From Sulfurimonas indica (GTDB lineage Bacteria; Campylobacterota; Campylobacteria; Campylobacterales; Sulfurimonadaceae): a stretch of DNA of 64,000 bases. A model generated the notes under the pieces. It had not been told where the DNA came from. It was given only the letters and a program-made list of their open reading frames with translations, and searched no databases. Location of the stretch: contig NZ_SDID01000005.1 of assembly GCF_009192995.1 (NCBI RefSeq), forward strand, positions 1 through 64,000, given 5' to 3'. Positions 23,083 to 31,899 of this stretch are shown one piece after another. The position numbers and the translations under genes are program-made. Each line of letters begins with the position of its first letter. The stretch's first letter is position 1.

Positions 23083-23832
23083 TTAATACTCAAATGTGTA
23101 AATCAGAGAAAAAAGTCCTGAATAAATGTAGTTTTTATTGGTAAGTGGAGAGTTTTTTGCACTTTTTGGAATTATGTCATAACGAAGATTGATAAGTGCA
23201 GAAAGTTCTTTTGTAAAAGGGTATTTAATGTACGTCTGTGCTCCATATTCTAAACCATTACCAGGTGAGTAAGCAGGTCGGTCTGTTCTTACTTCTGTTG
23301 TTTTAACACCATAATAATAATCTATAAATTTTCTTGATTGATAGAGCAAAATAATACTTGGATAAAAAGTGAATTTTCCAGCTTCATATTTGTTGCCAAT
23401 TTCCATTCTTGTGACCCATGAATTATAGGTCTTGAGCATATCAGCTAAGAGCATAATCTCAATATAGGTCGATTTTTGATAACTTGCAGAAAATGCCAAA
23501 CCACCTTCCAAGGTTGACTTTCTCTCATCCATACCTTCTAAATAAGTAGAGTCGGATGCTTTATATCCAAGTGTACGAGGCTGGGCAGTAAGTGAAAACC
23601 CCCATGCATAATCTTCTTCTCTCTCACCTAGAAAATAGAGCCCAAAACGACTCCATCGTGCATAAACGATGCCATTGTCAAAGAAGATGACAGGTGATGG
23701 AAGAATCAAGTCATCTGCACCTTTATATGGTTCAGACTGGATGTAAGGACCAAATCCAAGAGTAAGTTTTTGCTTCTCATCTGCAAAAAGATGTGTGCTA
23801 AAAAAGAGTAAGAGAACTAAGAGAAATTTCAT
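23083..23832 (-). CDS. MipA/OmpV-family outer-membrane protein
   Basis: 249 residues. Signal peptide MKFLLVLLLFFSTHLFA, then an outer-membrane beta-barrel with alternating aromatic strands that ends in Tyr (IYTFEY). GFGPYIQSEPYKGADDLILP (about 27-46) and FFDNGIVYARWSRFGLYFLG match the MipA/OmpV family; E. coli MipA links a murein synthase and hydrolase. It overlaps the mreC stop by four bases, so it is coupled to the rod-shape genes, which suits an envelope role. The specific partner is unknown. Confidence 0.8.
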   Translation of the reverse strand: MKFLLVLLLFFSTHLFADEKQKLTLGFGPYIQSEPYKGADDLILPSPVIFFDNGIVYARWSRFGLYFLGEREEDYAWGFSLTAQPRTLGYKASDSTYLEGMDERKSTLEGGLAFSASYQKSTYIEIMLLADMLKTYNSWVTRMEIGNKYEAGKFTFYPSIILLYQSRKFIDYYYGVKTTEVRTDRPAYSPGNGLEYGAQTYIKYPFTKELSALINLRYDIIPKSAKNSPLTNKNYIYSGLFSLIYTFEY

Positions 23833-24590
23833 CGAACACTCCTGATAATATGAAAATAACTTGGCTCATTTGAGTTGTAATACTGTTCAATAATGGCATT
23901 TTGATAGCCTTGCGATTTTGAAATGGAGATAACACGTCCAACTTTAAGACCCTTAAAAAAGATATTGTCAAGTCCGGAAGTTGTCACTTCATCACCTACT
24001 TTTATATCAAACCATGCAGGTATAAAGTTTACGACAAGATTTTTATCATTGTTCCCGTGAGCAATGCCGGGTGCTTTGACATCACCGATGTAGACGGCAT
24101 AGGTACTTTTTATATCTGAGTTGAGTAGTGCAAGAGCTTTTGCATCTTTTGGGATAACAATGCCGGCTACCATTTCTTTATAAATAAGGCCATAAATTTT
24201 TGAAGCATTGTAGTCGGGAATTTCAAGCCAAACTCGGTTGAGATTTCCAAACTTTTCATAAGAGATGGCACGTACAAGTTCCGTTCTTGGATCTGTAGCT
24301 AATGAAGAGTTGTTCTCTTTATACATATCATCGATTTCGGAAGCAAGTTGTTGCATAACAAGATGATTGTTCTCATATTTTTGGAGTTTTTCTTTTAAGT
24401 CTGTAATTTTTTGTACTTGGAAAAAGTGCTTGTTAATTGTGTTCTCAATACTCCGAGTAGTGTTGTGATATGAGATTTTAATACTGTTTAAAAAGGAGAG
24501 CAGGGGAGATTGTATTGTATTTGTATAGTAAAGAGCACCCATAAAGAGTGCTAGTAAGATAAGTAAGTATGTAAATAACTTCTTATTCAT
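23829..24590 (-). CDS. mreC: Rod-shape protein MreC
   Basis: 253 residues from the ATG at 24590, which overlaps the mreB stop (ATGAATAA); a TTG at 24596 adds two residues. One N-terminal membrane anchor (YLLILLALFMGALYYTN), a coiled coil (about 50-90), and the periplasmic beta domain with the IVIPKDAKALALLNSD, VTTSGLDNIFFKGLKVGRV blocks typical of MreC. Scaffolds the elongasome between MreB inside and PBP2/RodA outside. Follows mreB; mreD is not seen. Confidence 0.9.
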   Translation of the reverse strand: MNKKLFTYLLILLALFMGALYYTNTIQSPLLSFLNSIKISYHNTTRSIENTINKHFFQVQKITDLKEKLQKYENNHLVMQQLASEIDDMYKENNSSLATDPRTELVRAISYEKFGNLNRVWLEIPDYNASKIYGLIYKEMVAGIVIPKDAKALALLNSDIKSTYAVYIGDVKAPGIAHGNNDKNLVVNFIPAWFDIKVGDEVTTSGLDNIFFKGLKVGRVISISKSQGYQNAIIEQYYNSNEPSYFHIIRSVR

Positions 24591-25620
24591 TCTCAAAAAG
24601 TTCTTGTAAGAGGTCTATCTCTTCAAGTGCACGACCAGTTCCGCGTGCAACAGCAAGCAGTGGCTCATCAGCTACAAAAACAGGAATTTTTACAATATCT
24701 GAGAGATATTTGTCAAGCTGGCGAATAAGTGCTCCACCACCTGTTAAGATAATACCGTGATTGACAATATCTCCTGCCAAGTCAGGTGGCATCTGCTCTA
24801 GCACATCACGAAGTGCTTCTGCGATCTCTTTGAGAGGCTCACGCATAGCATCTTTGGCATCATCTGAAGTCAGTTCTACTGAACTTAAAAGTCCTTCGAC
24901 CTGATCACGTCCGTTGATAACCATAGAGAGTTCCTGGTCAAGACTCACAGCTGTACCGATGTTGATTTTAATCTCTTCTGCAACACGTTCACCGATAAGA
25001 AGATTGTATTTTTTTCTTACGTAGTTCACAATCCCTTGATCAATCTTATCACCCGCTGTACGGATTGACTTTGAAAGTACAAGTCCACCAAGAGAAACTA
25101 CACCGATTTCTGTTGTACCGCCACCGATATCAACAACAAGATTTCCCTGTGGTTCGCGGATGTCTACACCAGCACCGATTGCTGCTGCCATTGGCTCTTC
25201 GATAAGAAATACCTCACGTGCACCGGCACTAAGAGCTGACTCCCGAACAGCTTTACGCTCAACTTGCGTGAGACCGTAAGGAACACAGATAATGATACGA
25301 GGAGAGATTAAAGAGCTTCTTCCATGTGCTTTTTCTATGAACTTTCGAATCATCTTCTCTGTCATATCAAAGTCAGCAATGACACCGTCACGCATAGGAC
25401 GAATAGCTTTGATATTTCCTGGAGTTTTACCTACCATCTCTTTTGCTTCATGTCCGACAGCCAAAACTCTTGTCTGCCCGTATTTTTCTGTTTTTACTGC
25501 AACTACAGATGGTTCGTTGATTATAATACCGCGACCTTTGGCAATTACAATCGTATTTGCAGTACCAAGGTCAATTGACAAGTCGTTTGAAAAAAGTCCT
25601 ACTATTTTGTTAAATATCAT
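24583..25620 (-). CDS. mreB: Rod-shape actin homologue MreB
   Basis: 345 residues. Actin fold with phosphate loops DLGTANT (about 17-23) and VDIGGGTTEIGV (about 159-170), and the adenosine motif GIILTGGGALIRQLD near 290. Forms membrane-bound filaments that orient lateral cell-wall synthesis. The short N-terminal amphipathic stretch (MIFNKIVGLF) may serve as the membrane anchor. Starts 10 bp after clpX and is coupled to mreC. Confidence 0.97.
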   Translation of the reverse strand: MIFNKIVGLFSNDLSIDLGTANTIVIAKGRGIIINEPSVVAVKTEKYGQTRVLAVGHEAKEMVGKTPGNIKAIRPMRDGVIADFDMTEKMIRKFIEKAHGRSSLISPRIIICVPYGLTQVERKAVRESALSAGAREVFLIEEPMAAAIGAGVDIREPQGNLVVDIGGGTTEIGVVSLGGLVLSKSIRTAGDKIDQGIVNYVRKKYNLLIGERVAEEIKINIGTAVSLDQELSMVINGRDQVEGLLSSVELTSDDAKDAMREPLKEIAEALRDVLEQMPPDLAGDIVNHGIILTGGGALIRQLDKYLSDIVKIPVFVADEPLLAVARGTGRALEEIDLLQELFENE

Positions 25621-25630
25621 CTATCTCGCC

Positions 25631-26875
25631 TTATGCTGTTTTTTGTGTTGATTTTTTAATATATACCGGCTTTTCACCATCTTCGATAACCTCTTTCGTA
25701 ATAAGAAGCTCATATCCTGCATACTCTGGAAGTTCATACATGATCTCTATCATACTCTCTTCCATAATTGCACGAAGACCACGTGCTCCGGTTTTACGTT
25801 TGATTGCTTTTTGTGCAATGGCACGAAGTGCATCTTCTTCAAAGTTGAGCTCTACATCATCGATTGCAAAAAGTTTTTTGTACTGTTTTACAAGAGAGTT
25901 TTTAGGCTCTGTGAGGATGCGCACCATATCATCTTCTGTGATTTCATTGAGAGATGCGATGATTGGGAGACGACCGACAAGTTCAGGAATAAGTCCATAA
26001 TGTACTAAATCATCAGGCTCTACCATATCAAAAGTAGGTTTTGCTTCATCTTTTGTCTTCTTCTCATGCCCAAAACCAAGAACATTTTCACCCTGTTTAC
26101 GCTTGAGAATCTCTTCTAAACCATCAAATGCTCCGCCACAGATAAAGAGGATATTTGTTGTGTCAATTGCAGTGAACTCCTGGTTTGGATGCTTTCTTCC
26201 ACCTTTTGGCGGGATATTTACAGATGAGCCTTCAATAATTTTAAGCAGTGCCTGTTGCACTCCCTCACCACTTACATCACGAGTGATAGAACGGTTTTCG
26301 CTCATACGTGAGACTTTGTCTATCTCATCGAGAAAGATGATCCCTTTTTGTGCACGCTCTACATCACCGTCTGCTGCCTGGATGAGTTTTGTCAAGATAT
26401 TTTCAACATCTTCACCAACGTATCCGGCTTCTGTCAGACTTGTCGCATCAGCAATGGCAATAGGAACATTCAGCACTCGTGCAATCGTCTGTGCCATCAA
26501 TGTTTTACCAGATCCTGTCGGACCAATGAGAAGAACATTTGATTTTGCAATCTCTGTATCATCGTCAACTGCATTATGCATTTTAAAGATTCTTTTGTAA
26601 TGGTTATAAACAGCTACACTGATAAGTTTTCTAGCTCTCTCTTGACCAATGACATAATCTCCTAAAAATTTGTCAAGTTCTTTAGGCGTCATCAGTTTTT
26701 CTACATGTTCCGTGAGTTTAGCATTATTTTGGCTTGCTAGCTCTTTTTCATCACCAAACATGATTTTATAAGCAGAGAAAACACAATTTTTACAGATGTA
26801 AACACCATTTCCAGCGATGAGTGGATTCTCTTCACTCTCGCTTGCATCACAAAAACTACAATGTCTGTGTATCAT
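25631..26875 (-). CDS. clpX: ATP-dependent Clp protease ATP-binding subunit ClpX
   Basis: 414 residues, full length. N-terminal zinc finger (Cys6, Cys9, Cys28, Cys31) that binds adaptors, then the AAA+ domain with Walker A GPTGSGKT (about 118-125), Walker [10 protein letters not shown], sensor and arginine-finger segments ([15 protein letters not shown]), and pore loop GYVGED. Unfolds proteins for ClpP. Its ATG overlaps the lpxA stop (ATGA), an arrangement giving coupling. Confidence 0.97.
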   Translation of the reverse strand: MIHRHCSFCDASESEENPLIAGNGVYICKNCVFSAYKIMFGDEKELASQNNAKLTEHVEKLMTPKELDKFLGDYVIGQERARKLISVAVYNHYKRIFKMHNAVDDDTEIAKSNVLLIGPTGSGKTLMAQTIARVLNVPIAIADATSLTEAGYVGEDVENILTKLIQAADGDVERAQKGIIFLDEIDKVSRMSENRSITRDVSGEGVQQALLKIIEGSSVNIPPKGGRKHPNQEFTAIDTTNILFICGGAFDGLEEILKRKQGENVLGFGHEKKTKDEAKPTFDMVEPDDLVHYGLIPELVGRLPIIASLNEITEDDMVRILTEPKNSLVKQYKKLFAIDDVELNFEEDALRAIAQKAIKRKTGARGLRAIMEESMIEIMYELPEYAGYELLITKEVIEDGEKPVYIKKSTQKTA

Positions 26876-27669
26876 TTTTCTAACCCTTTTCTCTCAAATG
26901 GAATTCCGCGTTTTGTTTTAATAACGAAATTACATAAATCAATCACATAGTGATTTTTCGTATTTTCCAGTAGCTCACTTGCTGTATCTTTGAGCGGTTT
27001 TCCAGACTCAAAAAGCTCACGGTAAGCAGATTTGAGCGCGTTGATGTCTTCTCTTTCAATATTACGGCGAAGTCCCGTGAGGTTCAGTCCACGAAGCGTT
27101 GCACGGTTACCTTCAGCCATACAAAATGGAGGAATGTCTTGCGCGAGTGCTGAAGCACCGCCAACCATCGCATAATCTCCAATGTGCACAAACTGATGTA
27201 CCGGTGTCATTCCACCGATAACAACATAGTCACCAAGTTCTACATGACCGGCTAAGGTTGCGGCATTCGCCAAAATACAGTGGTTACCAATAATAACATC
27301 ATGTCCCAAGTGCACATAACCCATAAAAAGATTATGATTTCCGATGATAGTTTTTCCACCACCGCCTTTTGTTCCGGGATTAAAGAGTGTAAACTCCCGG
27401 ATAGTATTGTCATCACCGATAATAAGTTCTACATCTTCACCGTTGTATTTCAAATCTTGAGGGATGGAACCAATGACTGCGTGAGAGAAGATACGGTTGT
27501 TCTTTCCAATCGTTGTCTTTCCATAGATACATGTGTTTTGCGCAATCGTTGTACCATCACCAATCGTCGCATCTTTAGAGATAAAACAAAAGGGAGCTAT
27601 TTCAACATTTTCTCCAATGACTGCACCATCTTCAATAATGGCTAATTCAGATATCTTACGACTCGGCAT
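26872..27669 (-). CDS. lpxA: UDP-N-acetylglucosamine acyltransferase
   Basis: 265 residues, usual length. First acylation step of lipid A: transfers a 3-hydroxyacyl chain from ACP to UDP-GlcNAc. Left-handed beta-helix built from hexapeptide repeats ([33 protein letters not shown]), the catalytic His segment ([20 protein letters not shown]) and [14 protein letters not shown], then a helical C-terminal domain. Lies between fabZ, which makes a related hydroxyacyl-ACP substrate, and clpX. Confidence 0.96.
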   Translation of the reverse strand: MPSRKISELAIIEDGAVIGENVEIAPFCFISKDATIGDGTTIAQNTCIYGKTTIGKNNRIFSHAVIGSIPQDLKYNGEDVELIIGDDNTIREFTLFNPGTKGGGGKTIIGNHNLFMGYVHLGHDVIIGNHCILANAATLAGHVELGDYVVIGGMTPVHQFVHIGDYAMVGGASALAQDIPPFCMAEGNRATLRGLNLTGLRRNIEREDINALKSAYRELFESGKPLKDTASELLENTKNHYVIDLCNFVIKTKRGIPFERKGLEK

Positions 27670-27717
27670 TTAGTGCCTCCCTGCATTGAACTTTAGTTCT
27701 GATACTCAAAACTTTGC

Positions 27718-28167
27718 CTATTTGTCCACTATCATAGCTTTAAGTTCAGCTTCACTTGTTAATTTTCCATCAACATAAGCTTCCCCTTTAAGCAGCCAGA
27801 TAGCACCTTTGTTCTTAATAACAGAAATCTTGTACTCAAGTTTGTCACCTGGTTTTACAGGAGAACGAAACTTAGCCTTGTCAATGCTCATAAAATAAAC
27901 AACTTTGTTTTGAATCTCTTCTTCTGTAACATCGTCCATGCTTTTAAAAGCAAGGATTCCACCGGCTTGTGCCATACCTTCAAGTATCATAACACCCGGG
28001 TAGATTGGGTGACCTGGGAAGTGCCCTTCAAAAACAGGCTCAGAGATTGAGACGTTTTTATAAGCGATGATAGACTCTTTTGGGTTGAGTTCTGTAACGC
28101 GGTCTACGAGTAAGAAAGGGTAACGGTGCGGAAGAATTTTTTGTATGTCCATAACATCCATAAGCAT
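27718..28167 (-). CDS. fabZ: 3-hydroxyacyl-ACP dehydratase
   Basis: 149 residues. Hot-dog fold with the catalytic motif [11 protein letters not shown] near 14 and the active-site helix [22 protein letters not shown] (His and Glu) starting near 47. Removes water from 3-hydroxyacyl-ACP in fatty-acid elongation. It competes for the substrate of LpxA encoded just downstream, a common pairing that balances phospholipid and lipid A. Possibly uses ATG at 28167 or the second Met at 28161. Confidence 0.95.
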   Translation of the reverse strand: MLMDVMDIQKILPHRYPFLLVDRVTELNPKESIIAYKNVSISEPVFEGHFPGHPIYPGVMILEGMAQAGGILAFKSMDDVTEEEIQNKVVYFMSIDKAKFRSPVKPGDKLEYKISVIKNKGAIWLLKGEAYVDGKLTSEAELKAMIVDK

Positions 28168-28216
28168 ATTGAAAAACCTTATAATAATAATTTTGGATAT
28201 TTTAGCAAAATTTTTA

Positions 28217-29299
28217 TTATAAAACGATTAGCTTTTCTCTAGTGTCTTCGTAGGTTTTTGTATCGAGTGTAAGTGTGAGCTTGGTATTAGGAATTTTTGA
28301 AACAACGATAATTGGGCTTAGATCATAAGCAAATCCGGAGATTTTTTCTCTTAAGTCTAACTCTTCATCTATACTTGGAGGATTATAGATAAGCTCTTTT
28401 ATATCTTTGTAAGAAGTTGAAAAAAAGTCATTACAAAACGCAAGTGTGATAAATTTTACCTCTTGGCGGTTCATATAATGCACATTGTCTATGGCAAATT
28501 CTATACGCCCTTGCGCACGTTTCCTTGGCAGTGTCGAGTAGGAGAGAGCATAGGCATCAATGAGCTCTTTTTTCCCAGAAATCAGCTTACAAAAAAACTG
28601 TCGGTAGTTTAAGAACTTTTGTCTGATGATTTTGTACTCTTTTTTCTCATCTTCAAGTTTGTTGCGTGAGCTGTAAAGTGCGAGTCTCTCTTCAATGGAA
28701 GCGGGCATAATCTGTCCTGAAATTGGTGAGAACATCTCATCCATCAGTTTGTCCTGCTGTTCACGCTGCATGGTAAGCCCATAGATACAGCCACAATAAT
28801 CTTGGCGATAAAGTTGTTCTTCTTTTGTCACTCTGCTTTGGTCTTGTGTCCCGCCACCGCTTCGATAGTCTACGGCAATAAACTCAACACCATGTTTTGC
28901 ATGAAAATCATCACCGACACGTTTGAGCTGCTCTTGGGACTTTAAAGGAGAAACCAAAAGTGTTGTAGTGATTTTATCTTCACCAAGTTCAAGGGCTTTT
29001 TGTGCGCTTGTTAAAAAACGCTTGTCAAAACAGACTTCACAGCGTGCACCTTTTTCAGGCTCTTGTTCAAGACCTCGTACAGCATTGAGCCATGACTCAT
29101 AATCATATTCGCCTTCAATCAGTTCAATACCAAGTTTTTTACAACTTCTCTCAACATCCAAAAGTCGGAGTTTATACTCGGAATAGGGATGGATGTTGGG
29201 GTCATAAAAAAAGCCCGTGAGCTTTTCATCAGGAAAATCCTCTTTGAGCTTCTCTAGAAAAAAATGTGAATCAACACTGCAACAGATATGGACTAAAAT
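28217..29299 (-). CDS. queH: Epoxyqueuosine reductase QueH, probable ATT start
   Basis: 360 residues if begun at ATT (29299-29297). Starting at the first ATG (29161) would lose the conserved N-terminus, yet the frame upstream reads [13 protein letters not shown]...[12 protein letters not shown], the QueH opening with its Cys-Cys pair and Asn-His-Pro-x-x-Glu block. There is no ATG, GTG or TTG between the cyclophilin stop (TAA 29311-29309, same frame) and this region; AAGGA lies 6 nt before the ATT. Other conserved parts: [24 protein letters not shown] and QDYCGCIYG with the Fe-S cysteines. Reduces epoxyqueuosine to queuosine in tRNA wobble position. Initiation could alternatively come from readthrough of the cyclophilin stop. 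Confidence 0.88.
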   Translation of the reverse strand: MLVHICCSVDSHFFLEKLKEDFPDEKLTGFFYDPNIHPYSEYKLRLLDVERSCKKLGIELIEGEYDYESWLNAVRGLEQEPEKGARCEVCFDKRFLTSAQKALELGEDKITTTLLVSPLKSQEQLKRVGDDFHAKHGVEFIAVDYRSGGGTQDQSRVTKEEQLYRQDYCGCIYGLTMQREQQDKLMDEMFSPISGQIMPASIEERLALYSSRNKLEDEKKEYKIIRQKFLNYRQFFCKLISGKKELIDAYALSYSTLPRKRAQGRIEFAIDNVHYMNRQEVKFITLAFCNDFFSTSYKDIKELIYNPPSIDEELDLREKISGFAYDLSPIIVVSKIPNTKLTLTLDTKTYEDTREKLIVL

Positions 29300-29308
29300 A
29301 AGATGTCC

Positions 29309-29818
29309 TTACGCTTTTGTTTCGTGAATCTCGATAGTTTTGATGTCATCTTGTCCCTCAATTGAATCAAGTACCGCAAAACTCTCTGTATCATCTTCTT
29401 CGATTCCGCCAAAAACAGTGTGAACACCGTCAAGGTGAGGACATGGAACAAAACAGATAAAGAACTGGCTTCCACCAGTGTTAGGACCTGCGTGAGCCAT
29501 TGAAAGTGTACCTTTTACGTGTCTGTGTGTGTTTTTATCCGTCTCACATGCGATCGCCCAATCCGGACCACCAGTACCAGTTCCATGCGGACAACCACCT
29601 TGAGCCATAAAGCCCGGGATTACGCGATGAAAGTTAAGGTTGTCATAAAAACCGCTTTGTGCCAGGTGAGCAAAGTTTGCTACCGTGTTTGGTGTTTCTT
29701 CTGGATAGAGCTTGATCCAGATATCACCCTTGTTTGTTACGATTTTTGCATATTGGAGTTTTGCCAACTCATCTTCGCTTAAATTATACTCTTTTAATTG
29801 TGTGCTTCTTCCAAACAT
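29309..29818 (-). CDS. Cyclophilin-type peptidyl-prolyl isomerase
   Basis: 169 residues from the ATG at 29818, preceded by AAGG; an in-frame Met farther upstream at 29902 would put 28 unlike residues in front. Cyclophilin fold: FHRVIPGFMAQGG (catalytic Arg and Phe), GTLSMAHAGPNTGGSQFFIC and HLDGVHTVFGGI with the binding-pocket Trp replaced by His. Accelerates prolyl bond rotation during folding. No signal peptide, so cytoplasmic. The stop is followed in the same frame by queH. Confidence 0.95.
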   Translation of the reverse strand: MFGRSTQLKEYNLSEDELAKLQYAKIVTNKGDIWIKLYPEETPNTVANFAHLAQSGFYDNLNFHRVIPGFMAQGGCPHGTGTGGPDWAIACETDKNTHRHVKGTLSMAHAGPNTGGSQFFICFVPCPHLDGVHTVFGGIEEDDTESFAVLDSIEGQDDIKTIEIHETKA

Positions 29819-29878
29819 TTTTTGAAACCTTTTATTTTTTAAATTTGTGAAATTATAGTTAAATTTTTTAAATCTTAG

Positions 29879-29884
29879 TATAAT
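29879..29884 (+). promoter_or_regulatory. -10 element before histidine kinase
   Basis: TATAAT at 29879-29884, only 6 bp before the ATG at 29891. Transcription would begin at or just before that ATG, implying a leaderless message or a start at the downstream ATG (29918), which has GGA nearby. Confidence 0.5.
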
Positions 29885-29890
29885 CACCCT

Positions 29891-31117
29891 ATGAAAACGC
29901 ACTCACTCTTTGGAAATATGACGATAAAAAAAGCCAATATCTTAACGATTATTGTTATATTTATTTTTAGTCTGATTTTTGTCTCTTTGCTTGTCAATGA
30001 GATGTATAAAGATTATGAATTGGCACTACACCAGAGTGTCATGATGCAGGTTGATGGAAAAGTAAATACCGAGCTTATAAAAGAAAATAAACAAAAGCTC
30101 AAAACTCTTCTCATAAAAACAGTTCTTGCCATCGTAACACTCTCTTTTATCATCTTTGCCATAGCTCTTGGGTTTTACAAAATTTTAAATATGATTTTAC
30201 AGAGTGATATAGAGAAGTTTTTAGAGTTCTTTGAAAAAGCTGCTCATGAAGAGAAACTGATAGACCCCAAAGAGATATTTTTTCAAGATTTTAAATATAT
30301 GGTTACGTATGCAAATGAGATGGTAAGAACGATAGCCGAGCAAAAGCATTCCCTGCGTGAGCTTAATCTACACCTAGAAGATAGAGTAAAAGAAAAAACT
30401 CGTTCTTTAGAAATCATTAACGAGAATTTAGGAAAAGAAAAACAGTTTTCAGAAGAGATTTTAAAAGCACAAAAAGAGTTTTTACGTTACACAGTTCATG
30501 AAACAAACACGCCTCTAAGTGTAATCTTGACAAATATTGAGCTCCATACGATGAAGCATGGTAGAGATAAACATCTCTCAAAGATAGAAGCTGCTGTAAA
30601 GAATATATTTAGTATTTATGATGATTTGAGCTATCTTGTTAAAAAAGATCAGCTTGAGTATCCAAAAAGCGTAATAAATTTAGAAAAATACATACAGAGT
30701 CGAATAGAGTTCTTTAGTGAGGTTGCAGAACAATCTTTGCTACATTTTGATTATACAACAAAGGTTTTGGATGCGCATATCTATTTTAATGAAACCAAAC
30801 TACAAAGAGTAGTGGACAATACGCTTACAAATGCGATTAAATATACATTGCCAAAAGAGACGATTTTTGTAACACTTAAACGTGTCGGTTCAAATGTGGA
30901 GTTTGCGGTCGGTAGTAAATCAAAAGCCATTGAAAATCAAGAGAAGATATTTGAACCTTTTTATAGAGAGGGAAATGTTATCAAAGAGCGAGATGGTTTT
31001 GGACTTGGGCTCAAGTTGGTGCAAAAAATATGTGAAGAAGAAGATATAGATATACTTTTAGACTCCAATGAAGAGAGAACAACATTTGCATACAGATTTA
31101 AAATGATGGGTGAATAA
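29891..31117 (+). CDS. Sensor histidine kinase
   Basis: 408 residues. Two membrane segments (ILTIIVIFIFSLIFVSLLV and LAIVTLSFIIFAIALGF) enclose a very short external loop, so the signal may come from the membrane or cytoplasm. A coiled coil follows (about 150-195), then the HisKA domain with phospho-acceptor His203 (VHETNTPL), N box VDNTLTNAIKYT and G box DGFGLGLKLV. Overlaps the response-regulator start by one base (TAATG). The ATG at 29918 is an alternative start. Next to an acetate-uptake module it could sense acetate-related signals; that is inferred from position. Confidence 0.92.
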   Translation: MKTHSLFGNMTIKKANILTIIVIFIFSLIFVSLLVNEMYKDYELALHQSVMMQVDGKVNTELIKENKQKLKTLLIKTVLAIVTLSFIIFAIALGFYKILNMILQSDIEKFLEFFEKAAHEEKLIDPKEIFFQDFKYMVTYANEMVRTIAEQKHSLRELNLHLEDRVKEKTRSLEIINENLGKEKQFSEEILKAQKEFLRYTVHETNTPLSVILTNIELHTMKHGRDKHLSKIEAAVKNIFSIYDDLSYLVKKDQLEYPKSVINLEKYIQSRIEFFSEVAEQSLLHFDYTTKVLDAHIYFNETKLQRVVDNTLTNAIKYTLPKETIFVTLKRVGSNVEFAVGSKSKAIENQEKIFEPFYREGNVIKERDGFGLGLKLVQKICEEEDIDILLDSNEERTTFAYRFKMMGE

Positions 31118-31776
31118 TGAAGATACTTTTACTAGAAGATGAGGTTATGCTCAATGAATCGATCAGAGAATATCTAGAATCTGATGGTCATATTGTAGAT
31201 GCATTTTTTGACGGTATGCAGGCTTTTGATGTGATACAAAAAAATGCCTATGATTTGCTTGTCTTAGATATCAATGTACCTGGGATTGATGGGCTGAGTG
31301 TATTAGAGAAGATTCACACGCTTAAAATTCATATACCGACAATTTATATCAGTGCATTAGTAGATATTGAAGATATCTCACGTGCCTATGATTTAGGCTG
31401 TAATGATTACCTGAAAAAACCTTTTCATCTAAAAGAGCTCTCTTTAAAGATAGATAGAATAAAACTTGCAGATGACACACCACAACTGCATTTGCGTCTT
31501 TCAAAAAATTATTCATATGACCAAGAGCACAACAGACTACTTTTTAAGCAAGAGCCACAGACTTTGACAAAACGTCAATCACAAATCATAGATATTTTGG
31601 CTCGAAATAGAGGCATGGTTGTCAACTTTGAACAATTCAGTGAATATGTTTGGGATGATTATCTTGTTGATAATGCCACAATTCGTGCAGAGGTCAACCG
31701 GCTCAAAAAAATCCTTCATGAAGATATCATAGTTAATGTACGTGGTATGGGATATATGATAGAGAAATACTCGTAA
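31117..31776 (+). CDS. OmpR/PhoB-family response regulator
   Basis: 219 residues. Receiver domain with acidic pocket EDE (about 7-9), phospho-acceptor Asp51 (LVLDINVPG), switch Ser (YISALVD) and Lys (YLKKPFH), then a winged-helix Trans_reg_C domain (about 130-217, YDQEHNRLLFK...NATIRAEVNRLKKIL...VRGMGYMIE). Partner of the kinase upstream. A pair of TGCTATATT repeats 11 bp apart lies downstream, before the porin gene, and is the obvious candidate target. Confidence 0.95.
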   Translation: MKILLLEDEVMLNESIREYLESDGHIVDAFFDGMQAFDVIQKNAYDLLVLDINVPGIDGLSVLEKIHTLKIHIPTIYISALVDIEDISRAYDLGCNDYLKKPFHLKELSLKIDRIKLADDTPQLHLRLSKNYSYDQEHNRLLFKQEPQTLTKRQSQIIDILARNRGMVVNFEQFSEYVWDDYLVDNATIRAEVNRLKKILHEDIIVNVRGMGYMIEKYS

Positions 31777-31839
31777 AGTTGTTGCAACTCTGCACAACTG
31801 CTGTATAAAAGATATGATTTATCATCGAAAATAGTCAAT

Positions 31840-31859
31840 TGCTATATTCATGCTATATT
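31840..31859 (+). promoter_or_regulatory. Candidate response-regulator box upstream of porin
   Basis: TGCTATATT occurs at 31840-31848 and 31851-31859, exactly 11 bp apart, the spacing used by OmpR/PhoB-type dimers; a weaker third copy (ATATCTTATT) follows at 31861. It sits 40-60 bp before the porin ATG and 64 bp after the response-regulator stop. Confidence 0.4.
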
Positions 31860-31899
31860 TATATCTTATTATTGCTCCATCACTATAAGGAGTTTATAA

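Noticed and set aside
26103-26600. 165-residue frame opposite clpX
   Set aside because: Antisense to the AAA+ core; Ser/Arg-rich with no recognisable domain and no translation signal.
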